Of a stretch of DNA of 45,139 nucleotides, positions 29,996-45,065 are shown one piece after another. A program made the position numbers and the translations under genes. How positions within the stretch are numbered: the stretch's first letter is position 1; every line of letters begins with the position of its first letter. The stretch spans positions 1-45,139 of the forward strand of contig JAPTJF010000486.1 of NCBI GenBank assembly GCA_029339195.1. Direction: 5' to 3'. This DNA comes from Micractinium sp. NFX-FRZ. Taxonomy: Eukaryota > Chlorophyta > Trebouxiophyceae > Chlorellales > Chlorellaceae. The notes beneath the pieces are model-generated. The model saw only the letters and a program-made list of their open reading frames with translations, did no database searches and was not told the DNA's origin.

Positions 29996-31138
29996 TCACC
30001 CTCGGTGCCCTCAAACTGCGATAGCAGGGGGGCGGAGGGAGGGGTGAAACCGAGTGAGACGTGGGTGGGGAGAGGGGCAGCCGCAGGCCAACCAGCTCAG
30101 CACACCAGCCCTCTGCCCGTCTCATCAACCTGCGAGGAGGGGCTGGTGCGGGGCAGGAGAGGGGCAGGGAGGAGGAGCTCTGCTGGGTGCTGAACGGGGA
30201 GAGCGGTTGGGATCAATGGTCTGAGCAGGAGGGGGCGGAAGTGAGTGCGGCATCATTGGCTGCTGCACGACCACAGCATGATGCACAGAGACGACCACAA
30301 CGTCGCCTGCTTCCCTCGGACACACCTGGTCACTGCACTGCACCGCACGGCAACCCACCGCCTGTCCGCCTTTCCCATCCGCCTCCTAGCGGAAGGCGCT
30401 CTATTCCCACCCACTCGCTTGCCCTCTGCCCGCCTGACTCTTCACCCTCCCCCTCCCCCCATCCGACCGTCCCATCTCACCCACCTTCTTGCCCTCCTTC
30501 TGCTGGAACACAGCCAGCAGCTTGTCCACCAGGCCCGCATCCATGGACCCCGCTCCGCCCTCACCAGTGGCGCCTCCCACCGCCTGCCCCGAGCCTCCGC
30601 CCATCATGGCCTGGGCAGTGCCCATCAGCATCCTGGCGCTGCCGCCGCTGCCGCCGCCCTCGGCGCCGTGCTCCCCGCCCCCCAGGAACTGGCCAGCCAT
30701 GCCAGCGAGACCGCTGGCGCCCCCGGCGGTGCCGCCCTCGGCGCCCTGCTGCTCTTGGCCATGCTCGCCCAAAAACTGGCCAGCCATGCCCATGAGGCCG
30801 TTGGCGCCGCTGCCCCCGGCTGGGGCGCCCTCGGCACCCACAGGCCTCTGCCCCCCAACATGCTCCCCCAGCATCTGGGTGGCAGTGTCCATCCAGCTTC
30901 CGCCGCCGCCGGCAGCCGCCGCCTGCTTGTCACCACCAACGGCCTCCTGGCCCCCGGCGCCTCCAGACATGTACTTCTGTGCCAGGTCCTTGGCTTGCTG
31001 CACCGAGGGGAGCAGGGGGGACAGGGGCAGGGCGTCAGTGGGAGAACAGAGGCAGGGCGTCAGTGGGAGTCTCTGGTGGTGGGGGGCACAGGCGGTCTAG
31101 GCCCTGCTGCTAGTTCCATCACTGTCTCTCACCTCCAT
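29929..31138 (-). CDS. Gly-rich helical-repeat protein of unknown function (C-terminus incomplete)
   Basis: I do not recognise this family. Supported exons: 31133-31138 (ATGGAG only), 30485-30997 and 29929-30015, all phase 0, giving 202 residues before the last donor (AAG|GTGAGG). The protein starts MEQAKDLAQKYMSGG. It then has four similar 10-12 residue helices separated by Gly-rich linkers: WMDTATQMLGEH, LMGMAGQFLGEH, LAGMAGQFLGGGEH and RMLMGTAQAMMGG. After this come MDAGLVDKLLAVFQQKEGKK and FDRLTGMAHSVLGTPIGRDL. No signal peptide or clear membrane helix is seen. The stop codon is not located; a downstream exon around 29650-29760 is possible. The start shares a short divergent region with the gene at 31312. 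The frame also stays open upstream of the ATG. Confidence 0.6.
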
Positions 31139-31311
31139 GTTTGGCGCTGTCTGTTGAACAAATTGACCAATCCAGGTGAGGATAGGGCCGGTTGACAGGA
31201 GGGGGAGGGGGGCATAACTGGCTACTCATGCAGCTGCACAGCAGGTGGAAAGCTTCCTATGGCCCGTGGCGTGCTATCCGAGAGTTGTTGATCGGCACAG
31301 CGCTTCACATC
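31139..31311. promoter_or_regulatory. Short divergent promoter between two unknown genes
   Basis: Only 173 bp separates the proposed start codons of the minus-strand Gly-rich gene and the plus-strand 31312 gene, so both promoters must lie here or inside the flanking transcripts. I see no clear TATA box. Confidence 0.4.
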
Positions 31312-32315
31312 ATGCTGTCAACTGCAGCAGGCCGTGTGGGCATCCGCCTGGGCAGGGCAGGCGCCCTGCGGTCAGCAGGAGCAGTGGAGGCGGCAGCCTC
31401 GGGGCCCGGCTGCTTCTCTTCCCCCGCCAGCGACAGCGGGGAGAAGCCCCATGACACAGCAGGGCCGCTGGCCCAGGGGCGTGTGATAGTGCAGGGGCAT
31501 GTCCCACACATGGACCTGCCCGACCCGGCCGCCGCCGACGCGCCGCTCAGCCTGCTGCAGCGCGTCTCCGAGGCAGCACAGGTGGGCCTGTGGTCACGTT
31601 TCACACATTTGGATGGGTGACATCAACAAGCAGCCGCTGCGTTGATATCGGTGGGGGCAGCGGCTGCTGCGGCTTACTCGCGTTGTGCCCGGTGCCCTCC
31701 CGTACGGCGCTTCACCTGGCCGCTCCTCTGCTTCCTGCCCCACACAGGACCTGATACGCCCAGCCTCCACTCGTGGAAGGGCGTACCACTATGCCGAGGA
31801 CTCTGCCCGCGCTGTGGTTGCTGAGCAGCTGCAGTGCGGAAAGGGGCTGCCCGGCGTCGAGTCCATGTGAGGAGCGGTGGTCGGAACCCACTGGGTGGCA
31901 CCTGCACAGCGATGAATTGTTCAGAAGCTGCAGCCTGCCAGCCATGAATTGGGTGACAACGACAGTGCATGCCTGCCTGCAACTCTTTCATATCGACGTG
32001 CTGTGCTGTGAGAGCATGCCAGCATCTGTTCCCACCGTCCATGCCCAGCGCACATGTCCAGTGCCTGCCCTGCTGGCAGTGCCTGCTCACCTCCCCCGGC
32101 CATGGTACCCCTACCCTCTCCTCATGTACAGGTATGCCCCTGTGGCAGATGAGCTGGGAGATGCCATCACTGCGCCACGCAGCTGGAGCTTCTCCAACAG
32201 GACCGAAGAAGAGACGGTGCCCGAGGGGCCGCCGGCCCGCCAGCGGCAGCAGCGCCAGCAGCAGCTGGCAGCGGAGGAAGACGAGAGGCAGGCGCGGCGG
32301 AGGGCACGCGAGTGA
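31312..32315 (+). CDS. Unknown protein, possibly mitochondrial
   Basis: I do not recognise it. Three exons (31312-31581, 31748-31866, 32132-32315) give 190 residues. The chosen ATG opens MLSTAAGRVGIRLGRAGALR, an Arg-rich, acid-free amphipathic start like a mitochondrial presequence. An earlier in-frame ATG at 31228 exists, but its codons lack the G/C third-position bias. The middle holds DLPDPAAADAPLSLLQRVSEAAQ and DLIRPASTRGRAYHYAEDSA, followed by YAPVADELGDAI. The C-terminus is charged, Gln/Arg/Glu-rich and probably a single helix (RQQRQQQLAAEEDERQARRR). It is convergent with the Tudor-repeat gene. I found no TGTAA just downstream. Confidence 0.6.
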
Positions 32316-33005
32316 GAGCAAGCGCGCTAACAGTGGGGTGTGCACAGTGATAGAGGCCGGGATGCTCCTAGGGGCAAGGGGAGGCCATGAGGCCGGCATG
32401 TGGAGGCAGAGAAGCAGGTGGAGGCAGGGCCTCACAATCCGTGCCGCAGGCAGTATCTGTGCTCGCCCTGTGTGCCACCCATGCCATTATGCCTGCCCGC
32501 GTTGCGCACCTCACTGCACAGCTAGGACTCCACTTTTGGCTTGTCACAATGTGCGTCCCTGTTTACAAGGAAAGCCAGAGTAACGGTCACCAAAGGATGG
32601 ATTGGGCGTGCAACTAACAGTCAAAGGCAGGTAAGGCCACCAATGCACGTAAGGCCAGCACTCAGAGACCCCACAAGGCAAACTATGCCCGCCTGGTCGC
32701 GAGGAAGAGAGGAATGAAAGGAGGGAGGGATGGCATGCAACAAAAGTCAAAGGCAGAGGCGTCGTGTGGTTGAAAGAATCAATGGGTCGGTCGGGAAGAG
32801 AAAGTGGAAGCGTAACACATGGAGTGCAGCCTGCCTGGCCCTCCTGGTGGGCCTACAGGCTGGGAGCGGCCCGCCATCCGCACAGGGTAGCGCCCCTAGT
32901 GAAAAGAGGAAGAGTCAAAGACTCTCGAAGACAGACATGCGAGCCGCGGGTGATGCCATGCACGAGTCGGCATGCTGAGGCAGGCTAGCATTGCTCCCCG
33001 CTCAG
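32316..33005. other. Convergent intergenic region with 3' UTRs
   Basis: 690 bp between two convergent genes. It is less GC-rich around 32560-32800. A minus-strand TGTAA at 32563-32567 fits the Tudor-repeat gene. No further gene is seen. Confidence 0.5.
32563..32567 (-). terminator. TGTAA polyadenylation signal for the Tudor-repeat gene
   Basis: Minus-strand TGTAA about 440 nt after the TGA stop at 33006-33008. Confidence 0.5.
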
Positions 33006-36000
33006 TCACGCGTCTGGCTGCAGCGCATCCAGCCCCATGCCGGCACCGTGCGCCTCCGCCAGGCCGCCCAGCCCGCCACCCCCCAGCAAGTCGTGCCCAG
33101 CAGCGCCGCCGGTGCCCGTGTCATCCAGCTCCCCCTGCCCCAGCGTGCTCTCCAGCCCCAGAATCCCAGAGTGGCTGCAGGCAGACAGCGGGCGGGGAGG
33201 CAGCGGGTGGGGTTGGGCGGGCGAGCGGGGCGGCAGCAGGGGGCAGGCACAGCAGTGCCTGCAGCAGTGCAGGGAGCAGGGCGTGCCCCAGGCCCAGGCA
33301 CCATGCAGGCACAAGCTGCAGAGCTGCACAGCCGACCGCCCGCACACAGCCAGCCCATGCCTCGCCACGCCACACCACACCTGTCCGCCGCTGCGCACGT
33401 GCACGCCCCACCACCCGTGCACCGCAACATACACTCGTATGCACTCACCCGCCCAGCAAGGCCGACGTGTTTCGCGAGTCGGTGAGCCCGCCCACGCCGC
33501 CGCCCAGGACGATGCCACCCAGCCCGGGCCCCGCCATCAGATTTGCCATCGAGTCGCCCCGCGCCATGCTCACCGGCAGCGGCAGCATCAAATCCATGCT
33601 GGCACTGTGCGGAATGCCCGGCAGCGTGCTGCTGCCGCCCATGCCCAGCCCGCTGCCGAGCGTGGCCATCAAACCGGCGGCAGCGCCATCCAGCCCGCCG
33701 CCCAGCACGGGCGGGCAGGAGGGCGCGAGCTTGAAAGGGGACAGCACAGCGGGGCTCTGCTGGCCCAGAGAGATGGGCGCAATCATGGCATCCGACATGC
33801 TTCCCTCCGCCTCCAGACCCAGCCCGCCGCCAGCTGCGTCCTGCTCCCCTCCCGGCTTGATCTTGCCGCCTTTGGGAATGCAGCGAGGGGAGAGCGGGAG
33901 GGCGCCGGGGTCGGAGGGGTCGACGACGCCCCGCCGAGCCTCCGCTGAGTCGGCACCCATGTCACCCTCCTCATCCTCCTCATCCTCATCGTCTGCAGCA
34001 TGGGCAGGGCGCCGGGGTGGAGGTGAAAGGGCAGCAGGCGGGCTGGCAAGTGCGAGTCGTGTGTGCGGCAGCAGCGGCAGCAAGGAGGAAGGGGTGTGAC
34101 GCAGCACAGCCGGCGGGGAGAGGGCAGGCAGGGCAGGCTGACGGGGAGAGGGCGGCTCTGCTCCTACCCAAGCCCACTGAGAGCACCCAAGCTTGCTACA
34201 CCTAAACCAACTATACCACCAACCATATCCGCTGAATCCCAAAGACCCAGCCAGGCAGGACCCAACCACCCCTCCGCTTCTGGGTGCTGACGGTGCCCAT
34301 CCACCCCCGTCCGCCCCTGCACGTTGCCACCTCTGCCTCCATCCACCCCTCTGCTCCTCCCGCCACACCTTCCTGCCCGGCCAGACCTCCACCCCTCCCT
34401 GCACCCACCACTCACCCGAGGAGCCAGAGGAGGAAGAGGCTTCAGAGTCTGCCGGGTGGGGGCGCTTGTGGTGGAAGGGAGAGTAGTTGACCGCAGACCC
34501 GCGCGCCAGGCGGTGCAGGCCCAAGGCGTGACTGGAGCCCAGCATCAGCTGCTGCTGGCGCTGGGCCGCGGTGGGCGAGGTGACGCCGGCTGCACCCGCC
34601 GCGCTGCGCGCCTGCCGAGCCGCCTCGGCGGCTGCTGCCTTGCCCGAGGGGAGGGGAGTGGGCACCCCCTTGACGATAGTTTGCTGCGCCTTGGCCACCC
34701 GCCGCGACATCTGCTCCAATGCGCGCTGCCGCGCCTGGAGGCGGGGCATGCCCTGCAGCCGCGGCGGCGGCGCCGCCGCTGCCGCCTGGGCGGGCGTATC
34801 GCCGCTGCCGGCCGCTGCCGCTGCCCCTGCCGCTGCCCCTGCGTCGCCAGCACCCAGAGCTGTGTCAGCCGAGGCAGCGCTGCCGGTGCTGTTGACTGCA
34901 CTGGACATGTAGATGCGGACGGTGATGGGCTGGGGCAGGCTGACGCGAGATTCGGGGCCGCCGCCGTTGAGGCTGGCTAGACCCACCGCCTGCGTGAGCT
35001 GGCGCGTCACCACGGGCTGGCCCAGGTGCTGCGGCGCCTGCTCGCCTGCGCCGCTCTGCAGGCAGGCAGTTGGGTGTGGGCAGGGCAGGGAGGGAGGTCA
35101 GCAGCGCTGGCTGGTGAGCTCGTGGCGCACGCCAGGTGTTGGTGCATGAAGACAGGGCAAGCCAGCACACAAGAGGCGCCGGATGAGACGAGGATCACAC
35201 AAGGGATGTTCAGGTGGCCAGGAGGAGCGGAAAGCAAAGCAGCATGCTAGGCGGCACAGCAGCAGCAGGCCACTGACGATGATCTCCGCGGCAGAGCAGA
35301 GCGGTACTCACCGGGCCGTGCGCGCGCACGTGAGGCAGCGTGAGGTATCGGCTGGGGTAGCCCGCCGCGCCGGCACTCTCAGCCAGAGAGGCCTCTTGCC
35401 CCGCTGCCGCATCCCAGGGGTGCAGCCCGCCCCCGCCCAGCAGCGGTGCCGGCGAGAGGCCGTCGGAGAGCAGGCGCTGCATGGAGCGCCGGGGCGGCGC
35501 ACGCGGGCGGTACTCAAACTGCAAGGAGGCAGGCGGAAGAAGATGTCTGGAGTCAGAAGAAGGGGAGAGGAAGTCCTGTCCAGCACACTACGAAAAGCTT
35601 GACAGCTGCTGCCAGGTTCGGCCCCCCCAGGGCTGCCACCCAGAGCCGCTGACCAACGCACTTGCTACTGCGGGCCCATACATGCTGTTCATTCTTGCCT
35701 CTGCACTGCCTGCGCCTGCGCCTGCCGCCTGTCACCGACCTCCCCGTTCCCATCAGAACACTGCAACAACAGACAATGTATGCATGCTCACCACCTCATA
35801 GTCTGGGTCGCTGTCGTCACCCGCCCGCCGCCGCGCCCGTGCATCGGCCGCCTCCAGCTTCTCACGATCCACTGAGGGCAGCAGAGGTGGGGAGAAAGGA
35901 TAGTGGCGGGAGGGGAGTGAGCAGAGCAGGGCACGGCAGGGAGGGCGGAAGGGGCATGCAGGGGCGTTGCGGCGGGGGCGGAGCGGCAGGCTGCGGGAAG

Positions 36001-39000
36001 CGAGTTGCATGGTGGGGAGAGTTGAGGCAGGGTGAGGGGCCGCCTGGGCAAAGGGGGTTAATGTCCAAGCCAGTGGCAGGGAACGGTTTCAACAGGGACA
36101 CGTCATGTGAGCACCACCCAGCCCCTGGTTGGCTCTTGCCAAGGCCCACACACCCGTGGCTCACACTCCTGGCTCACACCGCATTCTCCACCCCCGCCTC
36201 GCCTCAGCCTCCAAGCACACCCCACCCCACCCCACCCAACAAGGCAAACACGCACACCTGCGGCGCCGGGCGGCAGGATCCACTTGACCCTGTCCACCGC
36301 AAGGTTGACGGGCCCCTCCTCCCCATCATCGTACGCCACGTCGTGCCTGCTGTGGGCGGCATCGTACCCCACGATCTCCCCAGAGTAGAAGGCCTGGTCG
36401 GCGGGCCAGAAGACGCCAATACGCCAGCCCACGGCAGCGGCGCCCGCGGGCAGCTGGCCTGCAGGTGGGGAGAAGAAGGTGGGGGCCGAGCGGGTTGGGG
36501 GCAGGCAAGGGCGAGAGAGGGGGTCATTTCTGGCACTGCGGCAGGCATGCAGCAGCCAAACCGGTGGGCTCCAGGACAGACAGGCAGCAGCGCAGCCGCA
36601 TGGCCACAGGCCCAGCAGCACAGCAGCATGGCCACAGGCCCAGCAGCACGCCAGCATGGCCACAGGCCCAGCAGCATGCATCAGCAAGGGTGGCAGCATG
36701 CTGGCCCACCACCCTTGCTCTCCCGACGTCCATCCCCACCCCACCTCCCCCACCCAAACACAGAGGCAGCAGCAGCAGCAGGCTGAGCCTCACCCCTGGG
36801 CAGGCCTGGGTAGACGCCGCTGTGCCCCGCCAGCTGGCAGTGCCAGCTCAGCTCCTCCCTCCCCAGCTCCACCCACTCATCCTCGCCGTCGTCGTACAGG
36901 ATGAGTGCCTGCCCCCGCCGGGGGTCCCACGCCACCACCTCCCCCCGGTAGCGCTGCCCATCGCCGTCAAACAGCACAGACACCTGCGGGAGGAAGGAGG
37001 CGGGAAAGGATGGGGGGTTCCTGGGGTAAGAAGGGTCCAATAGAGAGAAGTGAGGATGAGTGGGCAGTGCAGCGCATCTTGGCGCGGGTGAGGGCAGTGC
37101 AGGGGGGAGTGAGCGCAGGGACGGCTGCGCGCTAAGCGGGCAGGGGAGAGGTTGGTGGAGGCAGAGGCAGGGCGACAGCCGCCCACTGGGACCAAGGAAA
37201 GGCAGGCTTGGGCGGCTGCACCCAACATGGCTCCAGCTCACAGCAAGGTGCGGCTCACCTGCCAGCCCACGCACGCCTCGCCGCGCGGTGCCGCCGCCGC
37301 CGCCGCCGTCGCCTCACCGCTGCCCGGCGCCGCCCCTGCCGTGCCGCCAACCGCCTGCCGGCGGGTGCTCATGCCCTCCAGCCCGCCGGCCCCACAGTCC
37401 TCAGCCCCCAGCTGCTGCATGAGGTGGCGCAGCTCGGGGGTGCAACCGGCGGAGCGGGCGCGGGGCGTGAGCCAGCGGAAGGCTTCACGAGTGAGAGACA
37501 CCCACTCCTCCTCCCCGTCATCGTAAATGATCTTGTGCCGCTTGTGGTAGCCGTCAAACTGAACCAACTTGCCCTGCAGAGGAATGGGTGCAAGAGGGGG
37601 GGTGGGAGTGGCGGCGTAGAGGGTGGCGGAGAACGGCGGGCGAGGGGTGGTGAGCAGCAGCGTCGGGAGACCAGTAGGCACCTGCAGATGAAACTTCACA
37701 TCGTGACTTCCTTCACCACACCCGCCCCGTGCAGCTCTCTGCTCCCTCAATCCCTCCTCTCAGCCAGCCACCCCCGAGTCTGCTGACCCTCTCCTCCTGC
37801 CATGCTCCCTCGCCTGCCTGCACTCGTGCTCACGGCACACTCCTGCCTATACCTCCCGCACCCTCCTCCCCTGCACAGCCCTCCTCCTCTGCTGCTGCCC
37901 CACCTTGTAATAGTTCTCGTCGGCATGCCAGAAGACGGCCACGCGGGCGCCCACAATGCCCGCCCCCGCCATCTTGATCATCTCCTCGTCAGCACGCAAC
38001 ACCTTGCGCAGAGAAGCCGCCGGCCCACTGCGCGCCGCCGCAATGTCGCTGGCGCCGGCGCCGGCGCCGCTGCCCCGCCGCGCAGACATGCGTGGCGCGC
38101 CGCTGCGCGCGCGTGGGGCTGAGGTGCGGCGCGACGCGCCGCCGCCCCCGCCACCACGCCGGCTGTCGCGACGGCGGGCGCCGCCGGCGGAGCGCGCCCC
38201 GCCGCTGCGGCGCGAGGCGGAGCGGCCGGCGCCACCACCCGCGCGCCCGCTGCCCGCTCGCCTCCCCCTGCGGTACGACTCCACCTCAAAATCGCTGTCC
38301 TCCTCCTCCTCCTCCCCCTGCATCATCTCCCCTTCTGAAATGAACACCTCGCTGCCCAGGTCATCCTCGCTGGCCATGCCTGCAGCCAGTGGGGTGGGGA
38401 GCGGGGCAGGAGAGTGGAGAAAGGAATTGGGCCGGGGGTCAGGGGGCCTGGATTCAAACAGGGACGGGTTTGGGCACAGAAGCAGTGAAGCCAGGCAGGG
38501 AAGCCACAACCAGCGGGGGAAAGTGCAGGGCATGACCAACGGCGGTGCCAGGTGGCTGGAGACCTGTTCAATGCAGCCGGCACTGCACCAGCCGACTAGC
38601 TAGCCAGGTAGGGCATGCAGCACTGCGTGCGCAGCCCACCCATCCACTTCCAGCCACTCCCAACCTGCCCCAGCCCAGCTTCGCCCGCCCACCTGAGGAG
38701 GAGGGCATGTCCTCGCTGCCCATGTGCATGCCGCCCTCGCTCTCCACCTGCCCCTCCTCGCTGTCCCCCATCACAGCAGACACGTCGTGGCTGCCCGCCA
38801 CGCCATCCTTTGGCGGGGAGGCGGTGGGGGGCGCCGACACTGGCGTGCCCTTGTGGCTCTTGCTCCTGCGCTCCGCCGCAGCAGCGGCAGCATCGCCGGC
38901 GTCGCCACTGAAGCTGTCTGGCTCGCCGCCGACGCTGCCCTCACGCGTGCGCTTAGCGCCACGCCCGTTGGCAGCCTTCTTGGCGCTGCCACCACCGCCG

Positions 39001-40184
39001 CCGCCGCCGCCGCTGCCGCCGCTGCCGCCGCCGTTGCCCCGCTGCTGCTGCCCCGCCTGCGGCTGCTGCCCCGCCTGCTGCCGGCGCTCGTTGCTGCCAC
39101 GCCGCGGGTCGGTGCGCACCCGCGTGGGCGGCCCCTCCTTCTCAAGGTACTGCACAGCCTCATTGCGCAGTACCAGCTCCTGGGTGTCCCCATCGCGGTA
39201 CCGCACCAGGTGCTTGCGGCTCTTGGCGTCATACGACACAATCTGAAGGCAAAGAACAAGCGAGGGAGGGCGTGAGCACCGGCGGGTAGAAAAGAAGAGT
39301 GCAGGGGCCGGGCACATTGCTGGGGGAGGGCAGCAGAGCAGCAAACCATCCCCTGGTGGGGTGCCCACCATGTGCGCAGAGGCAGACAGCCTTGCAGCCA
39401 AATATCTATGCAGCCACTCTCACCATCCAGCCAAACCATGCTTCCACTGGTCACCTGCAGAGCTCCTGCCCACCGCCCACACCTCGCACACTCGCCCCGC
39501 CCTGCACAACTTAATCCCTGCCCCCTCCCTGCCCCCTGAAGCTCTAGTCTCACCTTTCCAGTGTACCACTTGCACATGCCCGGCCAGAAGACGCGCACTT
39601 TGTGGTGCACTGCCTCATCCCCCCGCGGGGCGGTGGCATAGGTGGGGTTGGGCGGCGCGCCGGGCGGCGGGTCGGTGAGCCACTGGAAGCGGGTGCGCGC
39701 CAGGTGCACCCACTCCTCGGCGTGCTTCACCGCCCCGGGGGAGCGCTCCAGGTAGCGCACCAGGTGCTGCTGGGTGGAGGGGTTGTACTGCGCAATGCTG
39801 GCCTTGGGCCAGTCTGCGAGCTTGCTGCTCCACACCGCCACCTGGCGCCCCACCGCCTCCTTGCCGGCGACAACAACCTTGCTCTCCTCGCCGCTCCCGC
39901 TGCGTGGCCGCCCGCCAGCGCCCCCGCGGCCGCTGCCGCTGGCGGTGCCCGCAGACAGCTTGGAGCCCTGCTGCTGCTGCTGCTGCTGCTGCTGCCCCTG
40001 CTGTGCAGCGCCAGCAGTGGGCTGCTGCGAGCCGTCGTCCTGCTGCGACGGCGACCCCGCTGGCGGCTCGCTGCCTTCCTTCAGTCCGTCCGGCTCTGCC
40101 GCTGCCGCGGCCTCGGGCGCTGGCGTGCCCTGGCACATCGCGCCACGGCTGCCCCAGGCAGCACCACCTGCGCCAGACACGTGC
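33006..40184 (-). CDS. Large protein with five Tudor-like modules, probably chromatin-associated
   Basis: Eleven exons: 39554-40184, 38693-39242, 37904-38379, 37259-37573, 36794-36983, 36258-36458, 35792-35871, 35312-35518, 34416-35055, 33449-33992 and 33006-33174. From the in-frame ATG at 40138 this gives 1318 residues. Five Tudor-like modules start near residues 94 (VGRQVAVWSSKLADWPKASI), 180 (VRVFWPGMCKWYTGKIVSYD), 520 (RVAVFWHADENYYKGKLVQF), 640 (VSVLFDGDGQRYRGEVVAWD) and 710 (RIGVFWPADQAFYSGEIVGY). Modules 3-5 share YDDGEE/D. Linkers are acidic (GEEEEEDSDFEVESY) or basic Arg/Gly-rich. The C-terminal third is low complexity with Ala-, Gly- and Leu-Gly repeats and DDEDEEDEEGD. Such modules read methylated histone tails or proteins; PDS5-like Tudors look similar. 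The first exon is unresolved: the acceptor at 40185 is clear (TTTGCAG), and ATG 40435 with donor CC|GTGTGC fits the phase. Confidence 0.82.
36598..36682. repeat. Minisatellite in Tudor-repeat gene intron
   Basis: The unit ATGGCCACAGGCCCAGCAGC recurs three times (about 36599, 36627 and 36656) at 28-29 bp spacing. Confidence 0.92.
39968..39998. repeat. (CTG)n coding repeat, polyglutamine in the Tudor-repeat protein
   Basis: Nine successive CTG triplets on the plus strand encode a run of nine Gln (GQQQQQQQQQGSK) on the minus strand, in a disordered N-terminal region. Confidence 0.9.
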
Positions 40185-41355
40185 CTGCAAACAAGAGAGG
40201 GCAGGGCAGCCGGGGGAAGGTGGGCGGCAGCCGGGGCGGCGGCGGCGGGAGGGCTTTTGGCGGCCAGACGACGTCCCATCGGAGGAGCGCTGCACATGCA
40301 TGCACGCGCAGCTACCAGTGGGTGGCAGAGGAAGGAGGGCGCGCTGATCAGGGGAGGAGCGGCAGCAAAACCCCAGTCAGGAGGTGCCCTTTGCCGAGCA
40401 GCACACGGTTCGTGCCCCTTCAAAAACAGCGGCATCGCGCAAAAACACGCTTGATTCGGCGTGGGCGAGCCAGTAGGGGGCCGGGGGTGCCCAAAAGAAG
40501 TGGTCGCCGCCGCCAAAACCCCAAAGCAGCGCCATGGAGGGTGCGGGAAGGTCTAAACGCAATGGAATTCGTTTGGCACTGACACCAGCTCCAGACCGCG
40601 TGCTCAGAGAGCCAGCGAGCGAGGAGCAGAGCCAGAGGCGCGTGCAGTGCACCGGAACGAGACTTGAGTGCTCCAAACTCGCCTGTATAGTCTTAGGGCT
40701 CAATTGAGTCGCGCACGTCGCAAAATAGACGCCGCTTGGGCCGCGCCGCCCGAAATGTATATTCTCGGGCTTTGAAACGCTCTGAGGCGCACGGCAAAGT
40801 GATCGCCGCCTGAATGTGAAGCACTGAGGGGGTTCAGGCCTGGGAAAGAGCGCCACCGGAGACGTCCAGCGTGGCAATATGCTGTGTTTCGCTCTTCATC
40901 TCGCCCGCATCCCGGCCCTTGCATCATTCTTCCGCCACCATAGGCTTTGGCAGCTCACCTCACACTCCCTCACCGCACCCGCTGGCCACTCTGCAGCAGT
41001 TGCGCGCCTTGCAGCTCCGTGCCTCCAGGCTCCGGCCAGCGCCGCATCAGGTACGTTGTAGTCGGCGGCAGAGCTCCAGGGACGGCTGCGCCATGCCAGG
41101 CGCCACTCCCCTGCAGCAGGCCTTGCCCCCGCCGCCAACTGCCGCCAGAGGGCCCAACCCGCACGTGCATCTCCAGCAGTACTGCCCGGTCCCGATGCCC
41201 TCAAACTCGGCCTGCTCTGCTGCAAAAGATGCACATATGTTCACTGTCTTTATCGCCGTGCCAGCTGCCTCTGTGCCCCCTTCCTCTCTGTGCCCGTGCA
41301 GTACCTGCGGCCCCCGCCCCGCCCCCGCCCGGCAGCGCGCTCGCAGATCACCGCC
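40185..41355. promoter_or_regulatory. Divergent promoter region between Tudor-repeat and UDP-GlcNAc pyrophosphorylase genes
   Basis: About 1.2 kb separates the secure coding parts. It contains a less GC-rich core at about 40560-40830. On the plus side a likely 5' UTR exon ends at 41050 (CATCAG|GTACGT) and its partner starts at 41302 (GTGCAG|TACCTG). It carries an upstream ORF from ATG 40879. On the minus side lies the unresolved first Tudor-gene exon. Confidence 0.5.
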
Positions 41356-45057
<3,702 letters not shown>

Positions 45058-45062
45058 GTGAA

Positions 45063-45065
<3 letters not shown>

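Noticed and set aside
31192..31311. Earlier starts for the 31312 protein (non-ATG at 31192 or ATG at 31228)
   Set aside because: Codons in this stretch lack the usual G/C third positions and would crowd the divergent promoter. The later ATG begins a presequence-like segment.
38771..40516. Single 581-codon frame for the Tudor-gene N-terminus
   Set aside because: It reads through a clear polypyrimidine-CAG acceptor at 40185 and a GTGAGA donor at 39553, and has no ATG at its start. Only 39554-40184 carries conserved Tudor sequence.
40879..41050. Targeting-peptide exon for the UDP-GlcNAc pyrophosphorylase
   Set aside because: Joined to the next exon it is out of frame with the conserved N-terminus, and the family is cytosolic.
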